Part shown: positions 17,300-26,228 of the stretch, piece by piece
Layout of the letters: every line of letters begins with the position of its first letter
Position numbering within the stretch: position 1 is the first letter of the stretch
NCBI GenBank assembly: GCA_028285035.1
Contig: JANQQF010000047.1
Span: 62,001 to 126,000, forward strand
From: Phycisphaerae bacterium
Lineage (GTDB): Bacteria > Chloroflexota > Anaerolineae > 4572-78 > J111
Length of the DNA stretch: 64,000 nucleotides
Direction of reading: 5' to 3'
The notes under the pieces: model-generated
What the model was told of the DNA's origin: nothing
Database searches by the model: none
Seen by the model: only the letters and a program-made list of their open reading frames with translations
Translations under genes and position numbers: made by a program

Positions 17300-17381
17300 G
17301 AGACTTCTTCATTATTAAGGGGAGAACACTAGTAAGCCGACACATTTCACAAATGTAACACATTATGTTGTGTTTTCTCAT

Positions 17382-17410
17382 TTGACAAGCAACCCTCAAA
17401 CAGATATAAT
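17382..17410 (+). promoter_or_regulatory. Consensus sigma-70 promoter of the rplU operon
   Basis: TTGACA (17382-17387) and TATAAT (17405-17410) are separated by exactly 17 bases, both perfect consensus hexamers, 86 bases upstream of rplU. No other gene could use it. It should drive rplU-rpmA-rpmE and perhaps tdk. Confidence 0.9.
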
Positions 17411-17420
17411 CTTTGATCGT

Positions 17421-17459
17421 GTGTGGCCTAGGTGTAACACGGGCCACACTAATTTTTTG
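17421..17459 (+). terminator. Terminator-like hairpin in the rplU leader (candidate attenuator)
   Basis: GTGTGGCC (17421-17428) pairs with GGCCACAC (17442-17449), followed directly by TAATTTTTTG. This has the form of an intrinsic terminator, but it sits between the rplU promoter and the rplU start codon, within about 30 bases of the likely transcription start. Ribosomal protein operons are often autoregulated through their leaders, so premature termination or a protein-binding structure is a reasonable guess. Confidence 0.6.
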
Positions 17460-17495
17460 TCAAAATATTGAAATTATTTCCATCGGAGTAGGACG

Positions 17496-17801
17496 ATGTA
17501 TGCAGTGATTGAAACAGGCGGTAAACAATATCGAGTTGAAGAAGGCGATGTTATTCATGTTGAGCTTTTGCACGAAGATGAAGGTAAGACAGTAGAAATT
17601 GAACGCGTCTTAATGGTGGCGGGTGATGATGGCGTGAAAGTAGGAACGCCTGTTGTTGACGGAGCAAAAGTTTCTGCAACCGTGCAAAAACATGGGCGTG
17701 AGAAAAAGATAATTGTGTACAAACACAAAAAGAATTATCATCTTAAGCAAGGTCATCGCCAAGAGTATACTCGGCTTCAAATTGAGAAAATTACAGGTTA
17801 A
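17496..17801 (+). CDS. rplU: 50S ribosomal protein L21
   Basis: A 101-residue protein with typical L21 start [19 protein letters not shown] and the late motif [24 protein letters not shown]. It binds 23S rRNA in the large subunit next to L20. Length is normal. GGAG precedes the ATG by eight bases. It is the first gene of a conserved rplU-rpmA-rpmE block. Confidence 0.98.
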   Translation: MYAVIETGGKQYRVEEGDVIHVELLHEDEGKTVEIERVLMVAGDDGVKVGTPVVDGAKVSATVQKHGREKKIIVYKHKKNYHLKQGHRQEYTRLQIEKITG

Positions 17802-17842
17802 GAATATAAATTCCTAACCCTTAGTCAGCTAGGAGGGATAAT

Positions 17843-18100
17843 ATGGCACATAAAAAAGGTGGCGGTTCCAGTCGTAATGGTCGTGATAGTAACGCTAAAC
17901 GACTTGGTGTAAAGCGATATGGCGGTGAAGCTGTTATCAGTGGTAACATTCTTGTTCGACAGCGTGGCACCCAGTTTTATCCAGGGGTTAACGTTGGAAT
18001 GGGTAAAGATCATACGCTGTATGCAACAGCGAATGGCTATGTCTCATTTGAGTACATGACAAAAACAAAGAAACGAGTTAGTGTTCGCCCAGAACGCTAG
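17843..18100 (+). CDS. rpmA: 50S ribosomal protein L27
   Basis: An 85-residue protein starting [21 protein letters not shown], the canonical L27 N-terminus that reaches the peptidyl transferase centre. There is no extra N-terminal leader that would need cleavage as in Firmicutes. AGGAGG lies eight bases upstream. It is 41 bases after rplU. Confidence 0.98.
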   Translation: MAHKKGGGSSRNGRDSNAKRLGVKRYGGEAVISGNILVRQRGTQFYPGVNVGMGKDHTLYATANGYVSFEYMTKTKKRVSVRPER

Positions 18101-18115
18101 GAAGGTATATTCGCG

Positions 18116-18586
18116 ATGAGAGAGAACATTCATCCGACTTATTATGCAGAGTCCAAAGTTAGCTGCTCTTGTGGCCATACTTGGACCACTGGTTCAACCC
18201 AAGAGGCGCTTCGAACTGACATCTGCTCTAAATGTCACCCATTTTACACAGGTGAGCAGCGGATTGTTGATACGGCGGGACAGGTTGATCGATTTATGAA
18301 GCGTCTTGGTGAGTTTAATACACACCAAGATGCGGCAAGCCAGCGTAAAAAGAAAGCGGATAAGAAGCAAGAACAGCGCTTCCTCAAGCAACAATTGGTT
18401 GCCCTTAGTCTAGATGATCAATTCAGCCAAGTACTGCATGACAACAACGTCATCACTGTTGGTGACTTGTCAGACCGGCTGAAAGATGAGGCTGGTTTGT
18501 TGGCTTTGGAAGGCGTTAAGCAAGCGGATATTGATGACGCCAAGCGTAAAGTCGGAATGGCTCGCCAAGCTTTCTTTGCTAAATAA
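18116..18586 (+). CDS. rpmE: 50S ribosomal protein L31 with C-terminal helix-hairpin-helix-like extension
   Basis: Residues 1-70 are a zinc-type L31 with cysteines at 17, 19, 37 and 40 (CSCGHTW ... CSKCHPFYTGEQ). Ordinary L31 ends there at about 70 residues, whereas this one has 156. A basic linker (residues 72-92) leads to a domain at 96-148 with the pattern LSLDDQFSQVLHDN ... ITVGDLSDRL ... GLLALEGVKQADIDDAKRKV. This resembles the helix-hairpin-helix fold of the RNA polymerase alpha C-terminal domain. It lies 15 bases after rpmA with GAAGG upstream. The extension may contact rRNA or nascent transcription complexes; this is inference. Confidence 0.92.
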   Translation: MRENIHPTYYAESKVSCSCGHTWTTGSTQEALRTDICSKCHPFYTGEQRIVDTAGQVDRFMKRLGEFNTHQDAASQRKKKADKKQEQRFLKQQLVALSLDDQFSQVLHDNNVITVGDLSDRLKDEAGLLALEGVKQADIDDAKRKVGMARQAFFAK

Positions 18587-18685
18587 GTGGTAAATTTGAG
18601 GTAGTTTCTAAATAGGGCTGACTTCAAGTTGTCTGCCCTATTATTTTGTTTAAATGTTAACTGTTATGAGGGGCATCACAGAATA

Positions 18686-19303
18686 ATGTTTCATCGGTAT
18701 GACGGCGGCTGGATAGAAGTTGTATGCGGTAGTATGTTTAGTGGTAAAACTGAAGAGCTGATCCGACGCTTGGTTCGGGCAGAAATTGCTAAGCAGAAAA
18801 TCCAGGTATTTAAGCCCTCTTTGGATAACCGCTATCATGTAGAAAAAGTTAGCTCCCATAGTGGTAGTCACCACGACGCAACCGTTGTTGAAACCACAGA
18901 AGAAATTGCCGCCTTAATTGAAGATGATACCGATGTGGTTGCCATTGACGAGATACAGTTTTTTGATTGGCGTGTAACAGAGCTGTGCGAACGGCTGGCA
19001 AATGAAGGACGTCGAGTGATTGTCGCTGGCTTGGATACGGATTTTCGAGGTGAGCCATTTGGGCCGATGCCCATACTGATGGCGCAAGCCGAGACAATGG
19101 ATAAATTACAGGCAATTTGTATGGTGTGCGGTTCACCCGCTAGTCGGACCCAGCGTTTGATTAATGGTGAACCGGCCCACTATGACGATCCAGTGATTAT
19201 GGTGGGGGCGAGTGAGGTGTATGAAGCCCGCTGCCGTAAACATCACCAAGTCCCTCGTACTTCACGTGACTCCGAATCAGAAGTTGCCCACGCAGAAATG
19301 TAA
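18686..19303 (+). CDS. tdk: Thymidine kinase
   Basis: A 205-residue type II thymidine kinase converting thymidine to dTMP with ATP. Visible motifs: P-loop [15 protein letters not shown] (G15-T22), Walker B/catalytic region [12 protein letters not shown], and lasso zinc-ribbon cysteines [13 protein letters not shown] with a late CRKHH. The ATG at 18686 gives the normal N-terminus; a TTG 57 bases earlier would add an atypical extension. It lies 100 bases downstream of rpmE and is followed by a strong terminator. Confidence 0.95.
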   Translation: MFHRYDGGWIEVVCGSMFSGKTEELIRRLVRAEIAKQKIQVFKPSLDNRYHVEKVSSHSGSHHDATVVETTEEIAALIEDDTDVVAIDEIQFFDWRVTELCERLANEGRRVIVAGLDTDFRGEPFGPMPILMAQAETMDKLQAICMVCGSPASRTQRLINGEPAHYDDPVIMVGASEVYEARCRKHHQVPRTSRDSESEVAHAEM

Positions 19304-19331
19304 CATTAAACTAATAAGTTTATTGGATGTG

Positions 19332-19369
19332 AAAAACCCCTTGTGAGCAGTTGCTCACAAGGGGTTTTT
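19332..19369. terminator. Intrinsic terminator between tdk and the convergent protease gene
   Basis: A near-perfect inverted repeat, AAAAACCCCTTGTGAGCA with its complement, flanked by A-run and T-run. It can act in both directions and separates convergent transcription units. Confidence 0.9.
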
Positions 19370-19404
19370 CGGTTTTGTTTAAGTCTTGATAACTGTGTTG
19401 TGAT

Positions 19405-20670
19405 TTAGTTGACCGCAGATGGACGTGCGCCCAAGGTTAACTCTAGGGGTTGTTCTTCACCGCCTCGAATAATAGTTAAGGTAACTACCTTATCAACTTC
19501 GCCCTCTTTGCTGAGGAAAGCGAGTAAATCATCAAAGGCCTGAATGGGTATATTATCAATGGCAACAATGACATCGCCGCCGATTTGAATAGGCCGACCA
19601 GAGGCAAGTTGAAGCTCGCGCGTTCCGCCTCGAAGGCCTGCGTCATCGGCTGGACTGCCAGAAATGATCTCTGAGACCAATGCTCCACGCACGTTAGGTA
19701 GATCCATTGCCTCGGCAATTTCTGGTGTTATGGTATTACCCGAGAAACCAATCCACGGATGGCGATACTCACCGTCACGAATGAGACCGCCAACAACCTT
19801 CTTAACCAAGTTTGAGGGAACAGCAAAACCAACCCCAAGGAAACTTCGTTCACCACCGGTACGGTTGGGAACAATGGCGGTATTGACTCCGATAACCTCA
19901 CCTTGAGAGTTTAGAAGCGGCCCGCCAGAGTTTCCTGGGTTGATGGCCGCATCAGTTTGAATAATTTCGGGAATAAGGAAAGTTCGACTTTCTGTAGGTA
20001 GGCTTCGGCCAAGGGCGCTGATAATTCCGGTGGTTAGGGTACCGTCAAGTCCAAACGGGTTTCCAATAGCGATCGCTCGCTGACCAACCAGGATGGCATC
20101 TGAGTCTCCCCAGCCAATCGGGCGAAGTGACTCGGACGGCACGTTAACCTTGATAACAGCCAAATCGCTGTCAGAGTCATTACCGATAATATCTGCTTCC
20201 ACAGTTGTTCCATCGTAAAAAGTAACCTCAACTTTGTCTGCATCATTGACCACGTGGTTATTTGTAACGATGTGACCATCGCTATCAATAATAAAACCAG
20301 ATCCTTGACCTTGAGCAGGGAAGGGATTATTCGGGTTGATAAAATCTTGACCGTCTACAGTGATTACAATGTTGACAACTGATGGATTAGCGCGCTGATA
20401 GAGATTGATGAGAAGTAGTTCTTCGGCATCAGCTTCAGCAATCAGTTCTGGAGGAAGTGCAGTTGGTTCTGGGGCCACAGTAGGTTGGACTTGGACAGAA
20501 ATCTGGGTTTCGCGTAGAGAGCTTTCATCTGGGGAAACGGCTACTTCAGTTTCGACCGCTTCGGGCTCCTCAGACTCGATGAGAGAAGAGAGTGAAAATG
20601 AGGACGAAAGATTGCAGGCAGATAGCACTGTAATCAAAGAGAGTACAAAAAAAATACGTGCGTTAAACAA
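19405..20670 (-). CDS. HtrA/DegP-type serine protease lipoprotein with PDZ domain
   Basis: A 421-residue protein. A lipobox LSAC places the lipidated Cys at residue 19. A low-complexity Glu/Pro linker (30-80) leads to a trypsin-like S1C domain with the triad His139 (TNNHVV), Asp169 (DSDLAV) and Ser248 (GNSGGP). One PDZ domain follows (about 315-415: GALVSEIISGSPADDAGLRGG ... GDVIVAIDN). It is membrane-tethered outside the cell and degrades or chaperones misfolded envelope proteins. Start: TTG at 20670 with AGGAGG five bases upstream; no better start is in frame. It has one PDZ like DegS/HhoA rather than two. Confidence 0.93.
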   Translation of the reverse strand: MFNARIFFVLSLITVLSACNLSSSFSLSSLIESEEPEAVETEVAVSPDESSLRETQISVQVQPTVAPEPTALPPELIAEADAEELLLINLYQRANPSVVNIVITVDGQDFINPNNPFPAQGQGSGFIIDSDGHIVTNNHVVNDADKVEVTFYDGTTVEADIIGNDSDSDLAVIKVNVPSESLRPIGWGDSDAILVGQRAIAIGNPFGLDGTLTTGIISALGRSLPTESRTFLIPEIIQTDAAINPGNSGGPLLNSQGEVIGVNTAIVPNRTGGERSFLGVGFAVPSNLVKKVVGGLIRDGEYRHPWIGFSGNTITPEIAEAMDLPNVRGALVSEIISGSPADDAGLRGGTRELQLASGRPIQIGGDVIVAIDNIPIQAFDDLLAFLSKEGEVDKVVTLTIIRGGEEQPLELTLGARPSAVN

Positions 20671-20763
20671 TATGGCCTCCTAAGGAAATCAATTTTAGAG
20701 GGAAAATGGCAGAATAGATTGAGCCTACTCTATAATGATTAAATGGAAATTAAGCATCAATAC

Positions 20764-20802
20764 AAAAAAAGCGCCCTGCATTCTAAAGGACGCTTTTTTA
20801 TA
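20764..20802 (-). terminator. Intrinsic terminator after the YugP-type protease gene
   Basis: AAAAAAGCGCCC and GGACGCTTTTTT form a stem with one wobble pair, with a T-run on the minus strand, 30 bases after the stop codon at 20832. Confidence 0.85.
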
Positions 20803-20831
20803 AATGAATATTACATTACGATGCTGTTCTG

Positions 20832-21539
20832 CTAATCGCGTGAGCTACCCATTAGGATGAACACCCAGCGAGCTAACTCTAGAATAGCCGCTAGGGCAGC
20901 GACGAAGTAGGTCCAAGCTGCGGCGTTGAGAACACTCGTGACCCCATCCAACTCTTGACGATCTACAATGTTGTACTCGTACAACAGTTTTTTCGCTCGG
21001 TTACTGGCATCTAGCTCTACAGGGAGAGTGACCACAGTAAATAAAGCCACAATCGCATAGAGGGCGACCCCAAACCAAGCAATCATAATGCCAAACCCGC
21101 TAAGGTTAAGGAACATCTCTAGCAAAATACCACCGATAATGATGATTGGGCCGAGCCAAGTGCCAAATTGAGTGGCGGGTACCATTGCACTACGAATTTG
21201 CAGGGGGAAGTAACCTTTGGCGTGCTGTAAAGCGTGTCCTGCTTCGTGAGCAGCAACTCCAACCGCTGAAATTGATGGAGTGCCATACACCTCTGGAGAC
21301 AATCGTAGGGCGCGGCTTCTAGGATCGTAGTGATCGCTAAGGAAGCCCTGTGTTTCCTCGACTGTCACATTGTGCAGGCCGTTTGTTCGTAGAATTTCAC
21401 GTGCGACCTCTGCGCCAGTCATCCCACGCATTGTGCGAACTTGAGCGTACTTGTTAAAACGACGTTTAACCATCCATTGGGCCACAAATCCTAAAATCAT
21501 GGCGGGCACAATGAAGATGAAAAATCCACCGAAAAACAT
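20832..21539 (-). CDS. Membrane zinc metallopeptidase, YugP family (PF04298)
   Basis: A 235-residue protein starting MFFGGFFIFIVP at the ATG ending at 21539, which has AGGAGG nine bases upstream. The longer TTG start would include that ribosome site. The zinc motif HEAGH is at residues 98-102 in the context AVGVAAHEAGHALQHA. There is an N-terminal membrane segment, two central ones (WLGPIIIIGGILLEMFL and MIAWFGVALYAIVALFTVV) and a C-terminal amphipathic segment. The family is conserved, but its substrates are not defined. Flanked by terminators on both sides, so it is a single-gene unit. Confidence 0.92.
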   Translation of the reverse strand: MFFGGFFIFIVPAMILGFVAQWMVKRRFNKYAQVRTMRGMTGAEVAREILRTNGLHNVTVEETQGFLSDHYDPRSRALRLSPEVYGTPSISAVGVAAHEAGHALQHAKGYFPLQIRSAMVPATQFGTWLGPIIIIGGILLEMFLNLSGFGIMIAWFGVALYAIVALFTVVTLPVELDASNRAKKLLYEYNIVDRQELDGVTSVLNAAAWTYFVAALAAILELARWVFILMGSSRD

Positions 21540-21665
21540 TACAGTATACCTCCTCAAAAGGTTTTATAATTAATAATTGCGCTTAATCTACAATAATAAA
21601 ATGAATTTTTAGTGAGCAATTTATGGTTATCGATTGGAATTATAACATAAAGTTTGCTTTGTTTG

Positions 21666-21699
21666 AAAAAAGACGACAGAGTATCTGCCGTCTTTTTTT
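21666..21699 (-). terminator. Intrinsic terminator after dnaK
   Basis: AAAAAAGACGACAGA and TCTGCCGTCTTTTTT form a long stem with a 3-nt loop and one wobble, with A/T runs on both sides, 27 bases beyond the dnaK stop. It could also stop transcription from the opposite direction. Confidence 0.85.
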
Positions 21700-21725
21700 G
21701 ATTGGTCATCTATTTAGCTGATAAT

Positions 21726-23651
21726 TTACGCTTCGCTAAATTCACCTTCTACGACATTCTCATCTTCCGGCTTGTGATGACCATTTGCGCCGTTGGTGTG
21801 GGTTCCATTACCGTTAGCGTAGCCATTGGCTGCGGCCTCAGGCTGAGCTTGGGCGTAAGCGGCTTGACCCACTTTCATCATCGTTTGCTGCAACGCTTCG
21901 GTGCTGCTGGTGATACGCTCTTTGTCATCGCCTTCTAGAGCTTGCTTGAGATCGTTAATACGGTCTTCCGCTTCAACCTTCAAGCTGCTATCGAGATTTT
22001 CGCCTGCTTCAGCGACTGCTTTTTCAGCTTGATAGATGCTGTTGTCAGCTAGGTTACGGGCCTCGATGAGTGCTTTGCGCTCTTGGTCAGCATCGGCATT
22101 CTTTTCGGCGTCCTGTACCATTCGCTCGATATCTCCATCACTCAAGTTTGTGCTGGCTGTAATGGTGATTTTTTGCTCTTTGCCTGTTGCTTTATCCATT
22201 GCCGTAACGTTGATAATTCCGTTAGCATCAATGTCGAAGGTGACCTCAACTTGAGGGACACCGCGCGGTGCCGGGGGAATGCCTTCTAGTCGGAAGCGAC
22301 CCAAGGTCATGTTGTCCCCAGCCATTGAGCGTTCACCCTGCAGAACGTGAATGTCTACGGCGGTTTGGCTATCTTCAGCGGTACTGAAGACTTCGCTCTT
22401 TTTCGTTGGGATGGTAGTGTTGCGCTCGATCAAGCGAGTCATCACGCCACCCATTGTTTCGACACCGAGGCTCAGGGGTGTGACATCCAGTAAGAGGATG
22501 CCTGACACATCACCAGCCAGAACTCCACCTTGAATGGCCGCGCCAACAGCCACCACTTCATCTGGGTTAACCCCTTTGTGAGGCTCTTTCCCGCCAGCCA
22601 AAGACTTGGCCAGTTCTTGTACCATTGGCATTCGAGTTGAGCCACCAACCAAGACTAACTCTTGGATTTCAGATGCTTTTAAGCCTGCATCTTTCAAGGC
22701 TTGGTTGAAAGGCACTTTGAGACGTTCTACCAAGTCGTTGGTGATCTGCTCAAATTTACTGCGGCTTAGTTTTAGTTGCAAGTGCTTTGGCCCGTTGGCG
22801 TCTGCAGTGATGAAGGGTAGGTTAACCTCGGTTTCCATTACAGTTGACAACTCGATTTTGGCTTTCTCAGCCGCTTCTTTGAGCCGTTGCAGAGCCTGAC
22901 GGTCCTGGCTCAAATCAACCCCTTGCTCTTTCTTGAATTCGGCAACGAGCCACTCAACGATGCGTTGATCCCAGTCATCGCCACCCAACTGGGTGTCCCC
23001 ATTGGTTGATTGCACCTCAATCACCCCATCACCCACTTCGAGAACGCTCACATCAAACGTTCCCCCACCAAGGTCGAAGACCAAGATGGTTTCATTCTCT
23101 TTTTTGTCCAAGCCATAGGCCAAAGCGGCAGCTGTTGGCTCGTTGATAATTCGGCGGACGTTGAGACCTGCAATTTTACCTGCGTCTTTTGTCGCTTGAC
23201 GCTGGCTGTCATTAAAATAAGCCGGGACAGTGATGACCGCTTCGGTCACGGGTTCGCCCAAATAGGCTTCTGCGTCGGCTTTAAGCTTTTGCAGTACCAT
23301 CGCAGAGATTTCCTGTGGCGTGTAGTTTTTGTTTGTTTGCGGGATTTTTACCCGAGCATCGCCACCCTTACCTTTGCTGACCTCATAAGCCAAACGATCT
23401 AACTCGCCGGAAATTTCATCAAAAGAGTGGCCGATCAAACGTTTGACCGAATAAACAGTGTTGTCTGCGTTGGTGATGGCCTGTCGCTTTGCCGTTTGGC
23501 CGACCAATCGCTCTTGATTTTTGTTGAAGGCAACCACACTGGGGGTCGTGCGACCACCCTCGGCGTTGGGTACCACAGTTGGGTCCCCGCCTTCCATTAC
23601 GGCTACGACGCTGTTGGTCGTGCCTAAGTCAATTCCGATAATTTTAGACAT
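21726..23651 (-). CDS. dnaK: Chaperone protein DnaK (Hsp70)
   Basis: A 641-residue Hsp70. The ATPase domain runs from [22 protein letters not shown] through [25 protein letters not shown] and [14 protein letters not shown]. The linker [21 protein letters not shown] precedes the substrate-binding domain and a helical lid. The tail is Gly/Asn-rich and ends with acidic [16 protein letters not shown] stands upstream of the ATG. A minus-strand TATAAT at 23739-23734 may be its -10. grpE and dnaJ are not adjacent, and no CIRCE-type inverted repeat was seen upstream, so its heat control is not evident. Confidence 0.98.
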   Translation of the reverse strand: MSKIIGIDLGTTNSVVAVMEGGDPTVVPNAEGGRTTPSVVAFNKNQERLVGQTAKRQAITNADNTVYSVKRLIGHSFDEISGELDRLAYEVSKGKGGDARVKIPQTNKNYTPQEISAMVLQKLKADAEAYLGEPVTEAVITVPAYFNDSQRQATKDAGKIAGLNVRRIINEPTAAALAYGLDKKENETILVFDLGGGTFDVSVLEVGDGVIEVQSTNGDTQLGGDDWDQRIVEWLVAEFKKEQGVDLSQDRQALQRLKEAAEKAKIELSTVMETEVNLPFITADANGPKHLQLKLSRSKFEQITNDLVERLKVPFNQALKDAGLKASEIQELVLVGGSTRMPMVQELAKSLAGGKEPHKGVNPDEVVAVGAAIQGGVLAGDVSGILLLDVTPLSLGVETMGGVMTRLIERNTTIPTKKSEVFSTAEDSQTAVDIHVLQGERSMAGDNMTLGRFRLEGIPPAPRGVPQVEVTFDIDANGIINVTAMDKATGKEQKITITASTNLSDGDIERMVQDAEKNADADQERKALIEARNLADNSIYQAEKAVAEAGENLDSSLKVEAEDRINDLKQALEGDDKERITSSTEALQQTMMKVGQAAYAQAQPEAAANGYANGNGTHTNGANGHHKPEDENVVEGEFSEA

Positions 23652-23869
23652 ATCTAACCTCCTGTCACATTTCGATAATCATAAAGTGATGTCTGTGATA
23701 TTACTGCTGTCAGTTTATGTTTTTGCTGTTGGAATTATACTAGAACTTTGTTAGAAGAATGCTAGAGAAGAAATCAAAGATTTGCTACAATTGCGGTACG
23801 AAAAGTTGTATGTGAAATGCTGGTAAAATATCTTTAACCTTGACTATTTCAGAGTGAGAGGTGCCTTAA

Positions 23870-23926
23870 ATGGGTGCATTGCGGATTTTGGAGCGGACGT
23901 TTGAAAATGTAAGGATTGATAGGTAG
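23870..23926 (+). pseudogene. 3' remnant of a third copy of the zinc-ribbon paralogue gene
   Basis: An 18-codon reading frame (start MGALRILERTFENV) whose bases 23880-23910 match the end of the next gene (24984-25014) exactly over 31 bases, including its last conserved residues RILERTFENV. No other part of the family is found upstream. This is best read as the tail of a deleted upstream paralogue. Its stop lies six bases before the start of the next gene. Confidence 0.75.
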
Positions 23927-23932
23927 ACACTG

Positions 23933-25027
23933 ATGAGTAGCTTATTGATTGGTTTGCTAATCATCTTTGTACTTTTACCCGTTGTAATTTTAGCTGGGAC
24001 ACTTTTAATAGGAACTATCTATTATTTGGTAAGCGCTGAACAGGAGTCTCAGCACGCCTGGCGGACGTTTGCCACCAAAAATAATCTAAATTGTCAGACA
24101 TTTTTAGGGTTATCACCTACGCTTCGAGTCGTTGGTGAATATAGAAATCATCAGTTTGAACTTACCTCATCGTCACGGAACGTGAGTTTATATAGTTTTA
24201 TCTATGATGATCAGGCCACGACAAAAATTACCCTTGAAACAAATCAACTTCTATCAGCGGATAATACCTTCAAACGACCAGTGTTATCAATCGAGACCGC
24301 AATTGACTATTTGCAAATGGGATTTAATGAGGGTGAGGCACCTGTTTTACAAATACACCCTGTCACAAATTTGATTGTTTTTGAAGAGTTAGGGGTTGTT
24401 ACTGATATAGATAGGTTGCAGTATTTGTTTAATTGGTTGGCAGATTTAGCAGATGAATACGCAAATATTATTGCTGTTGGTGGTGAACTTGTGCCCAGTT
24501 TGGTGGTGATGATGAATTCAGGCACCAAACTTGAAAGACAGTTAGCCTGGTATCTTACTGCCGCAATCGGAAGCAGTACGCAGCGGGAATTACAGAAACA
24601 GGTCAAACAACTTTTGTGTATAAACTGCTATGCTCGGTGTAGTGACCACAAAGTGTCCATGATGTGGCCGCATATCACCACCTACTATGGTTGCCGGATC
24701 TGTCATCAAAGCCGGCAGTTCTATCGTTGCAAGCGGTCTATTGCCGTGTTGGATGAGCAGATGCAGATAGATGTCGCCCAAGAAGATGAAACCTTGCTCA
24801 TCAACTGGCTCATATGGCGTAAGCCTTGTGACTTTGGCGCGATCCGAATTATCGACGCAACGGACGAAGATGTGGAACGGTTTGTTGTGCAAATGAGTAA
24901 TGATGTTGATGTAGTCCGACGTGAACGCCTCTCTAAAATTCTGTGTCGTGTCTCGGCGACGCACACCCTGTCTGAAAATACAATGCGGATTTTGGAGCGG
25001 ACGTTTGAAAATGTGAAAATTGCTTGA
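23933..25027 (+). CDS. Unknown membrane protein with zinc-ribbon-like cysteines (paralogue A)
   Basis: Not assignable to a known family. A hydrophobic N-terminal segment (residues 4-32) probably anchors it. A divergent middle domain follows (about 40-210). Then come cysteine pairs CINCYARC and CRICHQS within about 40 residues (approximately 224-262), suggesting zinc binding. The conserved C-terminal region (IDATDEDVERFVVQMSNDVDVVRRERL ...) is almost identical in the next gene. There is no clear ribosome site, and the start lies six bases after the remnant peptide. Base composition is more AT-rich than the neighbours. Tandem copies plus a remnant point to repeated duplication. Confidence 0.75.
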   Translation: MSSLLIGLLIIFVLLPVVILAGTLLIGTIYYLVSAEQESQHAWRTFATKNNLNCQTFLGLSPTLRVVGEYRNHQFELTSSSRNVSLYSFIYDDQATTKITLETNQLLSADNTFKRPVLSIETAIDYLQMGFNEGEAPVLQIHPVTNLIVFEELGVVTDIDRLQYLFNWLADLADEYANIIAVGGELVPSLVVMMNSGTKLERQLAWYLTAAIGSSTQRELQKQVKQLLCINCYARCSDHKVSMMWPHITTYYGCRICHQSRQFYRCKRSIAVLDEQMQIDVAQEDETLLINWLIWRKPCDFGAIRIIDATDEDVERFVVQMSNDVDVVRRERLSKILCRVSATHTLSENTMRILERTFENVKIA

Positions 25028-25066
25028 TTATAAATTTCAAGCTTTGCACTATTTTATTGCAAATAT

Positions 25067-26134
25067 ATGATTGATCCAACTCCATTTCTTCTAATCATAA
25101 TAATAAGTGCTGTGACTTTTGCTATGGGAGGTGTCACTTGGCTGTTTGCATCAAGCTCATTCAAGAGTGATGTAGATCATAAACAGAGCTGGCAGAAGTT
25201 TGCAGCCCAGAATAACCTGCGTTTTCGGTATTTGGCGGGTTTTACGCCAAGAGTGCAGCTACTGGGTGCCTATCGAGATCATCGGGTTAAACTTAAGGCA
25301 GCGGTTTTCGATAAAAGAGCAGCTGTAAAACTTATACTTTCGACAAATACTTTACAATCTACTTTATCAGAAACAAATACCAATACATTAACCCCAGATA
25401 CAGTGATTGATCTAATTACGATGGAGTCGGCTGACAATGATATTGCGAGAATAAAGATTGAGCCTGCAAAAAAGCAATTGATTTATGAAGCAGATGAGAT
25501 TTTAGTTAACCCCCAACGTTTACAATATATACTTGACTGGCTCTCAAATTTGGCTGAGCAATATAAAAATATCATTGCTTTGGGCGGCTCGTTAATCCCC
25601 ACGTTGTCAACAATTGCTAAAGACAATGAAAGCTGGTTTGAACGGCGATTAGCCCAACACTTTATTTTTGCGATTGCTGAAGATACAAAAATAAAGTTGT
25701 CCAATCGCATCAAGGACTATATCTGTACTAATTGTTTGAGTTGGTGTGGAGCGCACAAGGCCTACTCAATTTGGCCTGAAGTAACAACCTATTACGGGTG
25801 CCGAGTCTGCCACCAAAGTCAATATTTTTACCATTGTGAAAAAGTTGTTTTGATTTTGAATCAACAAATGACCTTAGACTTAGCCCAAGACGATGATACG
25901 CTACTCATCAACTGGCTTTCCCGGCGAAAACCTTGTGATTTTGAGGAAGTGCGGATTATCGACGCAACGGACGAAGATGTGGAACGATTTGTGGTGCAAA
26001 TGAGTAATGATGTTGATGTAGTCCGCCGTGAACGCCTCTCTAAAATTCCGTGTCGTGTCTCGGCGACGCACACTCTGTCTGAAAACACCTTACGAATTTT
26101 GTATCGGACGTTTAAGCAAGTCAGGGTTGGTTAA
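25067..26134 (+). CDS. Unknown membrane protein with zinc-ribbon-like cysteines (paralogue B)
   Basis: A 355-residue paralogue of the preceding protein with the same order: N-terminal membrane segment (residues 5-30), variable middle, CTNC ... CRVCHQS cysteine pairs, then the shared C-terminus. The first 290 residues are diverged, but 131 nucleotides at 25955-26085 match 24848-24978 with only five differences. The HQS(R/Q)xFYxC context after the second pair is kept, so the metal site is probably functional. Function unknown; it lies 39 bases after copy A, so they are probably co-transcribed. Confidence 0.75.
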   Translation: MIDPTPFLLIIIISAVTFAMGGVTWLFASSSFKSDVDHKQSWQKFAAQNNLRFRYLAGFTPRVQLLGAYRDHRVKLKAAVFDKRAAVKLILSTNTLQSTLSETNTNTLTPDTVIDLITMESADNDIARIKIEPAKKQLIYEADEILVNPQRLQYILDWLSNLAEQYKNIIALGGSLIPTLSTIAKDNESWFERRLAQHFIFAIAEDTKIKLSNRIKDYICTNCLSWCGAHKAYSIWPEVTTYYGCRVCHQSQYFYHCEKVVLILNQQMTLDLAQDDDTLLINWLSRRKPCDFEEVRIIDATDEDVERFVVQMSNDVDVVRRERLSKIPCRVSATHTLSENTLRILYRTFKQVRVG

Positions 26135-26228
26135 TCAACAACCTTCCAATTCCCCCGATTGCGTTCCCTTTCATTTCCACTAAAATACCGTAAATCAATG
26201 TGACAACACTCAACGAAAGGCATTCCCC

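Noticed and set aside
23652..23869. CIRCE element upstream of dnaK
   Set aside because: No inverted repeat of the GAGTGC/GCACTC kind with a 9-nt spacer was seen; only a possible -10 box.
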